From CAZDBA01 sp965224765 (GTDB lineage Bacteria > Planctomycetota > Planctomycetia > Pirellulales > Pirellulaceae), in contig CBDDAC010000040.1 of the NCBI GenBank assembly GCA_965224765.1, forward strand, positions 1 through 64,000: a DNA stretch of 64,000 nucleotides, written 5' to 3'. The position numbers were made by a program, and so were the translations under genes. Numbering within the stretch: position 1 is the stretch's first letter; each line of letters starts with the position of its first letter. This document shows positions 46,370-55,267 of the stretch, in pieces. Below the pieces are notes generated by a model. It worked only from the letters and a program-made list of their open reading frames with translations, did not search any database and was not told where the DNA came from.

Positions 46370-47257
46370 CTATTTGATTGCTGAATGAATTGGTGATTGA
46401 TGAGACTCAGCGGCCATTGCCGCTGTTTGTTCAGTATCATCCGTTTTATCTTCAGGGGTAAGCAAACTGCTGCCTTCGCGGATGATGACAAAGCTGCCAA
46501 TCAAGACTAAGAAAACAGCGAACACCTGCTTGAGGACACGCTGATTGAGTTTTGCGTTTAACTGCTGGCCGATTAAGCAGCCAACAACGCCGACAATCGA
46601 AAAGATGCCGATCGTTTGCCAATCAACAGAGAGGTCGTGATTGACCAAGTAGCTTTGATACTTTGCGAAACCGACAATGCACTTAAATACGATGATGACA
46701 AGACTGGTGCCAATCGCCATTCGCATCGGAAGTTTGGCGAAGATCAATAGAGCGGGAACAATTAAGAACCCTCCTCCGACGCCCACGAAACCGGTTAATG
46801 CTCCAACCGCAACGCCTTCAATCGCGATGATAATGTTGCCCAGCATTGTTGGGTTCTTTAACGGCGCTTCCTCTGCCTTTTGGTCAGCGGCCAAGCTTTT
46901 CTTGCCAAACGCTTTCTTGATCATCAAAGCGGCAGCGGCCAAAACAACCAAGCCAAAGACAACCAATTGCATCGCATCGGTCGCAAGCCCACCGAGATAG
47001 GCACCAAGAAACGTTCCAGCCATCGCTGGGATGCCGAATACAAACACGCTGCGCCAATGGACTTGTTTGGCTCGAGTAAATGGAATCGCTCCCGCAACTG
47101 AAATTGCACCTACGATCGCCATCGACTCGGCAATCGAAACCTTGGCGTCATGCCCGACTAGATAAACCAGAATCGGCACCATGACTGTTGAGCCACCCGA
47201 ACCAAGCAGCCCGAGAGTTAGCCCAACTAATAATGCTCCAAGAATAATCGTCGTCAT
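46370..47257 (-). CDS. TauE/SafE family sulfite/sulfur-compound exporter
   Basis: 295 residues from ATG 47257, with GGAAAG upstream; the longer frame to 47422 overlaps the next gene and lacks a membrane-compatible start. At least seven hydrophobic helices are visible, including MTTIILGALLVGLTLGLLGSGG and the internal repeat VGALTGFVGVGGGFLIVPAL, the glycine-rich motif of the TauE/SafE family (PF01925). The family exports sulfite, sulfoacetate or related anions. It is the last gene of a minus-strand set with two YeeE-type halves and a persulfide dioxygenase-like gene, so sulfite export from persulfide oxidation is the likely task. Confidence 0.9.
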   Translation of the reverse strand: MTTIILGALLVGLTLGLLGSGGSTVMVPILVYLVGHDAKVSIAESMAIVGAISVAGAIPFTRAKQVHWRSVFVFGIPAMAGTFLGAYLGGLATDAMQLVVFGLVVLAAAALMIKKAFGKKSLAADQKAEEAPLKNPTMLGNIIIAIEGVAVGALTGFVGVGGGFLIVPALLIFAKLPMRMAIGTSLVIIVFKCIVGFAKYQSYLVNHDLSVDWQTIGIFSIVGVVGCLIGQQLNAKLNQRVLKQVFAVFLVLIGSFVIIREGSSLLTPEDKTDDTEQTAAMAAESHQSPIHSAIK

Positions 47258-47283
47258 TTTACTTTCCGTGTATTGTGTCGCAT

Positions 47284-47769
47284 CTAGAATGGTAGCTTCG
47301 GCTTGAGTGCCGCAAAAGCAAACATGCCAACCATCGCACCTGCAAGTGTAAGAAGCCCCATCCAAGCACCGGCACCAACTTGAGCATAGATTGGCCCCGG
47401 ACAAGCGCCTGCAATTGCCCATCCCGCACCGAAGATCGTACCACCAATAACAACGCCTTTGTGAAATGGCTTGGGCTTATAAGTGATCAGTTTGCCTTCG
47501 ATCGTTTTCGCAGCGGATCTCTTGATGATCAGCATCGAAATCATCGCAACGACAACTCCAACACCAATGATTAGATACATGTGAGGTTCGTTGAACAAGA
47601 ACATGTCGTGAACTCGTTGCCACCTCACCACTTCTGATTTCGTCAACACGATTCCAAAATAGGTCCCCATCATCAACGACATGAATAGGGTCAACTTAGA
47701 AAGGCCATCTCGTGGGTTGATTCCGCCAGGCGATTCGCTTGATTTGTTTTTATCTGTGATCGTTGTCAT
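47284..47769 (-). CDS. YeeE/YedE-type (DUF6691) sulfur transporter half, C-terminal component
   Basis: 161 residues. Four hydrophobic helices, including LTLFMSLMMGTYFGIVL and the conserved FHKGVVIGGTIFGAGWAIAGACPGP, where the cysteine in GACPGP is the family's thiosulfate/sulfur-relay residue. Bacteria with BigR-type clusters encode the transporter as two halves, this being the second. Together with the gene at 47782 it would carry thiosulfate or another sulfur species across the membrane. Confidence 0.88.
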   Translation of the reverse strand: MTTITDKNKSSESPGGINPRDGLSKLTLFMSLMMGTYFGIVLTKSEVVRWQRVHDMFLFNEPHMYLIIGVGVVVAMISMLIIKRSAAKTIEGKLITYKPKPFHKGVVIGGTIFGAGWAIAGACPGPIYAQVGAGAWMGLLTLAGAMVGMFAFAALKPKLPF

Positions 47770-47781
47770 GATTCTTCTCTC

Positions 47782-48264
47782 CTAGAAAATCAAACTTCCA
47801 AGGCCCCATGTAACCCCAAGCCCGCCAACGAAAAAGAAGATCGTTGCCACAAGACTTGGCCAATTCAGGTTCGAGATTCCAGTAATTGCGTGCCCAGAAG
47901 TACATCCTCCTGCGTATCGAGTACCGAAACCAATTAGAATCCCACCGATGAACAAACGAATCCCTCCGCCAACGTTCATGAATGAAGCAGGTAAGAACTC
48001 GACAGGAGTGCTCGACAGCCAATAGTTGGCAATAAAACCTCCTGCCGCGATACCGATCGCAAACATCAGCGTCCACATCCCTTTGCGTTTGTTGAAGTCA
48101 CGCAAGTATGGGAGCTTGGAACTGGGGGCACACATCGCTCCAACTTGTTGGAAACTGGTGGAGATCCCGAATCCTTGCCCTGTCAAAAAGTAGAGCAATG
48201 GCACGGTTAGCCCAACAAGTATTCCCGATAACCACCACGGCCACGGTTGCATAATGAAATCCAC
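47782..48264 (-). CDS. YeeE/YedE-type sulfur transporter half, N-terminal component
   Basis: 160 residues with four hydrophobic helices. FGISTSFQQVGAMCAPSSKLPYL near 33-55 and IGGILIGFGTRYAGGCTSGHAITGISNL near 108-136 are the paired YeeE motifs, the latter holding the conserved GGCTSGH cysteine. It lies 12 bases from the other half, so the two are surely co-translated. Direction of transport cannot be told from sequence. Confidence 0.9.
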   Translation of the reverse strand: MDFIMQPWPWWLSGILVGLTVPLLYFLTGQGFGISTSFQQVGAMCAPSSKLPYLRDFNKRKGMWTLMFAIGIAAGGFIANYWLSSTPVEFLPASFMNVGGGIRLFIGGILIGFGTRYAGGCTSGHAITGISNLNWPSLVATIFFFVGGLGVTWGLGSLIF

Positions 48265-48341
48265 AATTGCGTCCTTTTTAGATTTTTGTCGAATGTTGCG
48301 AAGTCAATTGCTAGTGGCCACTAGCATTTTTTTCCAACGGC

Positions 48342-49766
48342 TCAGCCAACTGGTTTCGGTTCGCCGGACTCAATGGGATAGCCATTCCGACCCCAGTCGA
48401 CGACACCTCCATCGAGATTGATGACGTTTTTGACTCCCGCAGCCTGAGCGATGCTGCATGCGACAGCAGATCGAGCGCCGGTTCGACACTGAAAGATGAT
48501 TGGCTTGTCGGTCCGTAGCTTGGCAGTGTCATGCATCATGCTGCCCAGAAAGGAATACGATGCTTGTGGAACGTGTCCTTCGTTCCATTCCGCTTGTCGA
48601 CGAACGTCAACCAGATACACATCACCGTTCTTAATCCGATCGACAACTTCCCGAGGCGTCTTGTAGTCATAAGACTCAATTGCCAGACCGGCTTTGGCAA
48701 CTTCATCCGCATCAAAGTAACCCACAATGTTGTCGACTCCGATTTCGCGAAAGACTCGGATGGATTCTGCGAGCATTGCCGTGCCTGCGATCAGATACAG
48801 CGGTTTCTCGTAGTCAATGAACCATCCGCCATCGCGAGCGATGTATTTAGTTGGGATATTGATTGATCCAACAACATGTTTTTGAGCAAAGTTCTTTGAC
48901 GCTCCAACGTCCAACACCATATTGGCCTCAATCGTGGCGGCCAGTTCAGCAACGTCAAGCTTTTGGGGCATGCCCTCATCGCCAAGCACCTTCGGCCCAT
49001 GCTTGTTGACGTGCTTCATGACCGCGAAATAGGGTGGTGCTTCTGGTTGATCGGTCAGAATGTATTTGACGAACTTGTCTTCTGTCTCAAATTGCAATGC
49101 ATCGTTAAACATCTTTTCGTAGCCAACGGTGCTCGATGGAATTGCTCCCAGCCCTTTTCCGCATGCACTGCCCGCTCCATGCGATGGCCAGATTTGAAGA
49201 TAGTCAGGAAGTTCGCGAAACTTCTGGATCGAACGATAAAGATCACGGGCTCCGGGTTCAGCAGACCCAGCCTGCCCGGCGACTTCCTCCAACAAGTCGG
49301 GACGACCTGTCGAGCCGACGAACACAAAGTCTCCGGTAAACAGTCCCATTGGCTTGTCCGCGCCACCGCCGATGTCAGTCAGCACAAACGAGAGGCTTTC
49401 AGGAGTATGCCCCGGCGTGTGCATCGTCTCCATCTTGATATTGCCGACCTGAAACGAATCACCGTCTTTGAGCAACTGATGATCGTATTCTTTCATAAAC
49501 GTGTACTTCCAGTCGGACGGCCCTTCGTCTGAAACGTAAAGTTTCGCCCCAACTCTTTCGGCCAGTTCGCGACTGCCAGAAACATAGTCTGCGTGAATGT
49601 GAGTTTCGACCGAGCCAACGATTTTCATCTTTTCTCGTTTGGCAACGTCGAGATACTGCTCAATATTCCGATCTGGATCAACAATGATCGCTTCGCCAGT
49701 TTTCTGACAACCGACCATGTAAGATGCGTGGGCAAGTCTCTGGTCGTAAAAGTACTTTAGTAACAT
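48342..49766 (-). CDS. Metallo-beta-lactamase fold hydrolase with two rhodanese domains (persulfide dioxygenase-like)
   Basis: 474 residues. The N-terminal ~240 residues are an MBL-fold domain of the ETHE1 type: THIHADY (H56, H58, D60), HTPGHTPES and LFTGDFVFVGSTGRPDL. It is followed by two rhodanese domains. The first (~270-360; LDVGASKNFAQKHVVGSINIP) lacks an active-site cysteine. The second is complete with FQCRTGARSA near residue 430. The arrangement matches fused persulfide dioxygenase-sulfurtransferases that oxidise glutathione or other low-molecular persulfide to sulfite. It is the first gene of the minus-strand sulfur operon and is followed upstream by the ArsR-type regulator. Confidence 0.9.
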   Translation of the reverse strand: MLLKYFYDQRLAHASYMVGCQKTGEAIIVDPDRNIEQYLDVAKREKMKIVGSVETHIHADYVSGSRELAERVGAKLYVSDEGPSDWKYTFMKEYDHQLLKDGDSFQVGNIKMETMHTPGHTPESLSFVLTDIGGGADKPMGLFTGDFVFVGSTGRPDLLEEVAGQAGSAEPGARDLYRSIQKFRELPDYLQIWPSHGAGSACGKGLGAIPSSTVGYEKMFNDALQFETEDKFVKYILTDQPEAPPYFAVMKHVNKHGPKVLGDEGMPQKLDVAELAATIEANMVLDVGASKNFAQKHVVGSINIPTKYIARDGGWFIDYEKPLYLIAGTAMLAESIRVFREIGVDNIVGYFDADEVAKAGLAIESYDYKTPREVVDRIKNGDVYLVDVRRQAEWNEGHVPQASYSFLGSMMHDTAKLRTDKPIIFQCRTGARSAVACSIAQAAGVKNVINLDGGVVDWGRNGYPIESGEPKPVG

Positions 49767-49844
49767 TGTCTTCTCCGGTTCTTAATTGCGACACTTGGCC
49801 GCATGTAAATATTCCAATTATTCGATATGTCGGTCAAAAAAAAT

Positions 49845-50153
49845 CTACCCAAAACGACTTTGAATGCAGGACATAATGTCTTCCAAGTGCGGCTCTGCCA
49901 CTTCGTAGTAAACTGTTCGGCCATCCCGCTGACTACGCAAAAATCCACATCGCTGCATTAAGCGCAAATGGTCTGATGTCGTCGGTTGTGTCAGCTCGCA
50001 AAATTCCGCTATTTCAGTAACAGAATACTGCTGGCCCGAAAGCAAGAGCTGGACGATTTGCAGTCGGTGAGGATGGGCAAGCGCCTTAAGGCACTCCGCA
50101 GCCATCGTCAGGGCATCAATATCGAGGTCTTTTGTGTTTCGTTTTTTGTTCAT
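49845..50153 (-). CDS. ArsR-family transcriptional regulator (BigR/SqrR-like)
   Basis: 102 residues from ATG 50153, with GGAGAAG upstream; an in-frame ATG at 50237 lies before the operator palindrome and is rejected. The winged helix has CLKALAHPHRLQIVQLLLSG, the recognition helix CELTQPTTSDHLRLMQRCGF and the wing SQRDGRTVYYEV. Cysteines near 19, 52 and 69 could form the reversible disulphide or polysulphide switch known for BigR/SqrR. It lies between the persulfide dioxygenase gene and the divergent plus-strand gene. A repressor of both sides, released by persulfide, is inferred. Confidence 0.88.
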   Translation of the reverse strand: MNKKRNTKDLDIDALTMAAECLKALAHPHRLQIVQLLLSGQQYSVTEIAEFCELTQPTTSDHLRLMQRCGFLRSQRDGRTVYYEVAEPHLEDIMSCIQSRFG

Positions 50154-50172
50154 GGTGCTTCTCCATTGAAAT

Positions 50173-50192
50173 ATATCGGTTAATGCCGATAT
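50173..50192. promoter_or_regulatory. Palindrome, likely ArsR-type operator
   Basis: ATATCGG and CCGATAT form a perfect 7-bp inverted repeat with spacer TTAATG, between the divergent regulator gene and the gene at 50267. Its half-site extended to CGATATGTC recurs at ~49824 just upstream of the persulfide dioxygenase gene. Size and position fit a dimeric winged-helix repressor site that controls the regulator itself and its neighbours. Confidence 0.6.
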
Positions 50193-50266
50193 GTCCATGA
50201 CAAAATACATGGGATTTGATAGATTACAGGAAATCACTTACCGGATAACAGGAATCGACCCAACAG

Positions 50267-51472
50267 ATGAACATTAAGCTTCGCCGGATGATGCTCGGCA
50301 TCGCAATCGCAATACTTCTGCCACTTAACTCATTCGGCCAACAAACCACGGCGACTGAATCGCAGAAATCAGACGAGATTGTCGCATCCTCTTTGGGCAA
50401 TACCAAAAAAGTTCATCAACGTGGCAACCTCTTTTTTGCTGGTCAGTTCAATCCGGAAGACATCGAGGCGATCAAAGAGCAAAAAATCACTCGGGTCATT
50501 ACGCTTCGAATGGATGGCGAAGTCAAATGGGATGAAGCAGCAGCTTTGAAAACTGCCAATATGGAATTCATCAAGATCCCGTTCGGATCCCCCGAAGCGT
50601 TGACCGATGAAGTCTTTGACCAAGTTCGGGAATTGCTGAAAGACAACTCACAGCCAACGCTCCTGCATTGTGGATCAGCCAATCGTGTGGGAGGTGTTTG
50701 GATTCCTTACCGCGTCCTCGATGAAGGTGTTGACCTCGAAACAGCAGTTAAAGAAGCCGACAAGATTGGTCTGTATACGCCATTCGTTAAGGAAAAGGCA
50801 CTGGACTATGTCAAACGCAAACAGGCTCAATTGCAGTACAGCGGTGAAGCCAGTGTCAAACCCGGCATCAATAAGAGTTTTATTGACCCAAATCTCGATG
50901 TCGATTCTTACGTCAAACGATTTGAAATCGAAAGCCGCGAAGTCTTTGTCAATCGCGAACGAATTCTTGCGGCTTGCGGAATTGAAAAAGGTGACACCGT
51001 TGCTGATGTTGGGGCGGGCACTGGGTTGTTCACACGGATGTTTTCAGTTGTCGTTGGTGATGAAGGATGGGTTTATGCAGTCGACATTGCTCCTCGCTTC
51101 ATCGAGCATATCAATGGCGAAGCGGCCAAGCACAAGTTGAATAATATTACCGGCGTATTGTGTGCCGAAAACAGCGTCAACTTGCCGCCAAACTCTGCAG
51201 ACGTCGTTTTCGTGTGCGACACGTATCACCATTTCGAATATCCCAAATCGACTCTCGCGTCGATCAAGCGTGCGTTGAAGAAGGACGGCCACTTAATTTT
51301 GATCGACTTCGATCGCATTGAAGGAAAGAGCCGCGAGTGGCTGATGGGGCATGTCCGTGCTGGCAAGGAAATCTTTCGCGCCGAAGTCCAAGACGCAGGA
51401 TTTACGTTGGTCGAAGAAAAGAAGATTAACGGATTTGAAGAAAACTACTTTTTGAAGTTCCGCAAAAATTGA
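50267..51472 (+). CDS. Fusion of Blh/rhodanese-like phosphatase domain and SAM methyltransferase
   Basis: 401 residues with a signal peptide-like N-terminus (MLGIAIAILLPLNSFGQQ). Residues ~45-175 are a Blh/TIGR01244-type sulfurtransferase or dual-specificity-phosphatase fold with LLHCGSANRVGG, the active loop C135-X4-R140. Residues ~215-400 are a class I SAM methyltransferase: VADVGAGTGLF (246-256), YAVDIAPRF, VFVCDTYHHFEYP and HLILIDFDR. In known BigR clusters Blh is fused to a metallo-beta-lactamase, not to a methyltransferase, so this pairing is unusual. Context suggests a thiol or persulfide-linked reaction in the periplasm, though an exported SAM-dependent enzyme would be odd. It is divergent from the regulator gene and shares its operator region. 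Confidence 0.82.
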   Translation: MNIKLRRMMLGIAIAILLPLNSFGQQTTATESQKSDEIVASSLGNTKKVHQRGNLFFAGQFNPEDIEAIKEQKITRVITLRMDGEVKWDEAAALKTANMEFIKIPFGSPEALTDEVFDQVRELLKDNSQPTLLHCGSANRVGGVWIPYRVLDEGVDLETAVKEADKIGLYTPFVKEKALDYVKRKQAQLQYSGEASVKPGINKSFIDPNLDVDSYVKRFEIESREVFVNRERILAACGIEKGDTVADVGAGTGLFTRMFSVVVGDEGWVYAVDIAPRFIEHINGEAAKHKLNNITGVLCAENSVNLPPNSADVVFVCDTYHHFEYPKSTLASIKRALKKDGHLILIDFDRIEGKSREWLMGHVRAGKEIFRAEVQDAGFTLVEEKKINGFEENYFLKFRKN

Positions 51473-52797
51473 ACGAGCCAACAAAAACGCGAAAGCCATT
51501 TGGTCTTTGGTCAGCGACCTTCTTGGTCGTTGCCAATATGATCGGTGCAGGAGTATTCACAACCAGCGGGTTTTCGTTTTCCGACCTCGGCGATCGACAA
51601 TACGTCATGTTGGCTTGGCTGATTGGTGGCTTGATCGCAATCTGCGGAGCTATCAGCTACGGCCAATTGGCGCAACGGATTACCGAATCGGGCGGAGAGT
51701 ATCTTTTTCTCAGCCGTTTGGTTCATCCATCCGTTGGCTTCATTGCTGGGTGGGTTTCACTACTTGCCGGTTTCACTGGAGCGATTGCCTTCGCGGCAAC
51801 AGCGTTTGAATCCTACGCAATTCCGGAGTCTGTTCGGCCCGAATGGTTTCAACCTGGCATGGCTGGCATCGCGTCAATTGTGCTTTTTGGGATTTTACAT
51901 TCGGCGGTTCTCAAGACAGGATTGTGGACGCAAAATCTCATCGTCGTTCTAAAGCTCCTACTGCTCGTTGGTTTCATCGCATTCGCTTTTTTGAATTTCC
52001 CAGTTGGGTGGGAGGGCATGCAAATCGAAACAGAGGCTGCTCAATTTTCAATCTATGCGTTGGCGTCGACACTCGTTTGGATCTCGCTCAGCTTCAGCGG
52101 ATTTAATGCGGCTGTTTACGTAACTGGCGAAGTCGAAAACCCCATGCGTAACGTACCGCGTGCATTGCTGCTGGGGACAGCGGTTGTCACATTGTTCTAT
52201 CTTGCCCTCAACTTTATCTTCGTTTTTGGGGCATCGCCTGACAAGATTAGAGCCGCGCCGGATGTGGCCGCAGCAGCATCCCAAGCAATTGGAGGCGACC
52301 GTCTTGCAACGCTCATACGTATCATTATCAGTGTCGCGCTGCTTAGCTCCGTTTCGTCGATGATCGTTGCTGGGCCGCGGGTCTATGCAAAGATGGCAAG
52401 CGACGGCGTGTTTCCGAAATTGTTTGGTTCGACGGATCGAAACGAGTTTTCAATTCCTGCGACTGCGATCTGGCTCCAAGTCATTCTTGCGTCCGTGGTC
52501 GTATGCTTCAGCTCAATCAAGTCGCTACTCGACTACCTTGGCTTCACTCTTTCCGTCAGTGCGGCGTTAACCGTCGCATGTATCTTCTGGAGCCGCCGTT
52601 CGGAAGACACTGGTTCGACTCGAACAATATTTTCGGCAATCGCTTTCGTTTACGTCTTCGCAACGATCAGTCTCGCGATTCTTTCCGTAATTGGGCGACC
52701 GCAACAATTGATTGGCTTCGCAATCACAGTGGCCAGCGGCTTGGTAGCGTTTAGCTTATTGGCGAGTTTCCGGCGACTTAAGAATGCTGCTGGCTAG
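51469..52797 (+). CDS. APC-family amino acid/polyamine permease
   Basis: 442 residues from TTG 51469 overlapping the previous TGA stop. Twelve hydrophobic helices can be counted. The first helix ATFLVVANMIGAGVFTTSGF carries the family's GxG(I/V)F substrate-binding motif, and ISLSFSGFNAAVYVTGEVENP the sixth-helix signature. It belongs to the amino acid-polyamine-organocation superfamily (PF13520). The overlap ties it to the Blh-methyltransferase gene, so the substrate may be a sulfur amino acid or a thiol, by inference only. Confidence 0.9.
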   Translation: MNEPTKTRKPFGLWSATFLVVANMIGAGVFTTSGFSFSDLGDRQYVMLAWLIGGLIAICGAISYGQLAQRITESGGEYLFLSRLVHPSVGFIAGWVSLLAGFTGAIAFAATAFESYAIPESVRPEWFQPGMAGIASIVLFGILHSAVLKTGLWTQNLIVVLKLLLLVGFIAFAFLNFPVGWEGMQIETEAAQFSIYALASTLVWISLSFSGFNAAVYVTGEVENPMRNVPRALLLGTAVVTLFYLALNFIFVFGASPDKIRAAPDVAAAASQAIGGDRLATLIRIIISVALLSSVSSMIVAGPRVYAKMASDGVFPKLFGSTDRNEFSIPATAIWLQVILASVVVCFSSIKSLLDYLGFTLSVSAALTVACIFWSRRSEDTGSTRTIFSAIAFVYVFATISLAILSVIGRPQQLIGFAITVASGLVAFSLLASFRRLKNAAG

Positions 52798-52948
52798 CCA
52801 AGGGAAATCGCCACGAATGTGCGGTAATGCGCGCAATGAATACGCCCTCAATGCGTCCTCTCTTAAATGGACTCGTCTATGGCGAGCAACGTGTGATTCG
52901 CCTAGCATAGCTGTAACTGTCCCTTGGTCGACAATTTAAGGCAACACA

Positions 52949-55126
52949 ATGCTCCGTAACCTTCTATTCGCAAGTGTCCTCTTCTTGTTCGCATCGTCAG
53001 TGGCCCGTGCCCAAGACACACCGTCGAACGAATCATGGCCTGCTTTTCGTGGAACTGGCAACAGCCAGACTTCAGCCGCAAACCTCCCGACAACTTGGAG
53101 TGACGGTGAAAACATTGCATGGACGACTGAATTACCTGGGTACGGGCAATCGAGCCCAGTAATTTGGAGCGATAAGATATTTGTCACGACGATGCAGGGC
53201 GACATGAAGGAAGTTCCAACGGTCGTGTGTGCTTCGCTCGCTACTGGAAAAACAATCTGGAAAAAGGAATTCGAAAGTACGCAGAAGGTCAAGGCTTCTG
53301 ACTACGTTACACGGAGTTCGCCCACCCCGGTTGTTGATGCTGATCGCTTATATTCGTTCTTTGAAAGCGGTGAATTGATTTCGACGGACCATGACGGCAA
53401 TGTCCTGTGGCAGCGGGCACTGGTTGATGAATATGGCGAATACAAAGGCAACCACGGCGTTGGCAGTTCGCTTGCGATCAACGAAGAGTTTGTTTTTGTT
53501 TTGGCGGCCCATGAAGGGCCGAGCTATTTGCTGGCAGTCAATAAATCAACTGGCGAGAACGCCTGGAAAACAGAACTTGCCCCTAAAGTGTCGTGGAATT
53601 CTCCAGTAGTTTCCGGCAATCAAATTCTGTTGTCAATTTCTGGGTCTATTCGAGGATTTGACACTAAGACGGGTAAGCAAATTTGGTCGGTAGACGATGT
53701 TGAAGGAAACACAGTCGCATCGCCCACCGTAGTTGGTGATGTCGCATTTATCGGATCGAGCGAGAGAACAAACAATTTTGCAGTTCGATTTGATCCATCG
53801 GGTAAATCGAAAACGACGGAACGGGTCTGGACAACGGACGAAGCAACAAGTTCTTTTGGCTCGCCCCTCTATCACGACGAACACGTCTATTTTGTTAACA
53901 AGCAAGGGGTCGCGTTCGTGGTGGACGCTGAAACCGGAAAGACGACTTGGAAGAATCGTATTAGTGGCTCGTGCTGGGCGTCGCCAATCGCGGCCGGAGA
54001 CAAAGTCTACTTTTTCACAAAAGACGGCGCGACGGACGTTTACACTGCCGGCGCTGAGCCAAAACTGATTGGCTCAAACAAGCTGACCGTAAAAGACCGA
54101 ATCTATGGAGTTGCGGTCGCAGATGGGCATTTTGTTATTCGAACGGGCACACGATTGATTTGTGTTGCCAACCAGGAAGATTCGCAAGACGCAAAAAAGC
54201 AAGTTGCTGAGAAACTGTCACTTCCCGATTGCCCGGTCGCCGTAACAAGTTTCGGGGCGGCCGTTTGCGATGGATATTTATACGTTTACGGTGGCAACAT
54301 CGGGAACGCACACACCTACTCCGAAGAAGGGCAAAACAACCAGTTTCGCCGGGTCAAACTTGAAAACGGAAGTCAATGGGAATCGCTAAGCGAGGTGCCG
54401 CGTCGGCAAGGCAATGCATTGGTGTCCTACAAGAACAAGGTTTATCGAATAGGTGGATTCGAAGCCAGGAACAAACTCGATGAGGATGATGAAGAGATCG
54501 TTTCCACAAAAGATTTTGCTGTTTACGATCCGGCAACTTCGCAATGGACGGAGCTTGTTCCGTTACCCGAACCGCGTTCAAGTTTTGATGCCGTTGTTGC
54601 AGGAGATATGCTTTACGTCGTCGGTGGCTGGTCGCTGGACGGAGATCGCGACGACTCTGAATGGCTCGGTACAGCTTGGCAAATGGACTTGAACAAGGAC
54701 AAACTGGAGTGGACGTCGATCCCTGCTCCTCCCGAACGCAGAGCCAATTCGCTGGCCGAACTCAATGGGAAAATCTATTTGATCGGCGGTATGGGCGACG
54801 ATGCTCGTCCGACTCAGAGCGTTTTGGTTTTTGATGCAAAATCAAAAAAATGGACTGACGGACCTGTACTTCCCGGAATGTCGATGGATGGCTTTGGTAA
54901 TTCATCATTCAATGTCGGCGGCGACGTCCTCGTCAGTACCTTCGGCGGGCAAATTATCCGCCTCGCCAAAGACGGAAAAAGTTGGGACAACATTGGCCAA
55001 CTGGAACCCGGACGATTTTTCCACCGCCTGGTTGCAATTGACAACAACCGATTTGCGATTCTCGGTGGCACAAGTGCGAAGTCGGAGAAACAAACTTCGG
55101 TATTGGTGTTGGACCGAACTAAATAA
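52949..55126 (+). CDS. PQQ-like beta-propeller protein with C-terminal Kelch repeats
   Basis: 725 residues with a signal peptide (MLRNLLFASVLFLFASSVARAQ). Residues ~30-420 hold PQQ-like blades, each with W and G-K-T-I-W-type ends (FRGTGNSQTS, LATGKTIWKKEF, DHDGNVLWQRAL, KSTGENAWKTEL, AETGKTTWKNRI). Residues ~440-725 are Kelch blades (GNALVSYKNKVYRIGGFEA, FDAVVAGDMLYVVGGWSLD, ANSLAELNGKIYLIGGMGD, LVAIDNNRFAILGGTSAKS). Two whole propellers thus stand in one chain. No PQQ-dehydrogenase active-site motif was found, so it is probably a binding or scaffold protein outside the cell. Confidence 0.87.
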   Translation: MLRNLLFASVLFLFASSVARAQDTPSNESWPAFRGTGNSQTSAANLPTTWSDGENIAWTTELPGYGQSSPVIWSDKIFVTTMQGDMKEVPTVVCASLATGKTIWKKEFESTQKVKASDYVTRSSPTPVVDADRLYSFFESGELISTDHDGNVLWQRALVDEYGEYKGNHGVGSSLAINEEFVFVLAAHEGPSYLLAVNKSTGENAWKTELAPKVSWNSPVVSGNQILLSISGSIRGFDTKTGKQIWSVDDVEGNTVASPTVVGDVAFIGSSERTNNFAVRFDPSGKSKTTERVWTTDEATSSFGSPLYHDEHVYFVNKQGVAFVVDAETGKTTWKNRISGSCWASPIAAGDKVYFFTKDGATDVYTAGAEPKLIGSNKLTVKDRIYGVAVADGHFVIRTGTRLICVANQEDSQDAKKQVAEKLSLPDCPVAVTSFGAAVCDGYLYVYGGNIGNAHTYSEEGQNNQFRRVKLENGSQWESLSEVPRRQGNALVSYKNKVYRIGGFEARNKLDEDDEEIVSTKDFAVYDPATSQWTELVPLPEPRSSFDAVVAGDMLYVVGGWSLDGDRDDSEWLGTAWQMDLNKDKLEWTSIPAPPERRANSLAELNGKIYLIGGMGDDARPTQSVLVFDAKSKKWTDGPVLPGMSMDGFGNSSFNVGGDVLVSTFGGQIIRLAKDGKSWDNIGQLEPGRFFHRLVAIDNNRFAILGGTSAKSEKQTSVLVLDRTK

Positions 55127-55204
55127 ACTATTCCGGAATAGGATCTCAAACCAGTTTGGACTGAATTCGGTATGAACTACGAGAACCCGTTGCCCTTAAG
55201 TCGG

Positions 55205-55229
55205 CCCACCTCAAAACTTAAGAGGTGGG
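55205..55229. terminator. Bidirectional terminator hairpin between convergent genes
   Basis: CCCACCTC and GAGGTGGG form a perfect 8-bp stem with a 9-nt A/T-rich loop, between the 3' ends of two convergent genes. The following bases are T-rich but without a run of U. Placement makes a terminator likely. Confidence 0.6.
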
Positions 55230-55267
55230 TTGATTTGCAAGGACGCGCCTTGGCCGACACCGAACAT

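Noticed and set aside
46182..46388. Small plus-strand gene after the beta-helix protein
   Set aside because: It overlaps the end of the TauE gene and lacks a ribosome site or recognisable domain.
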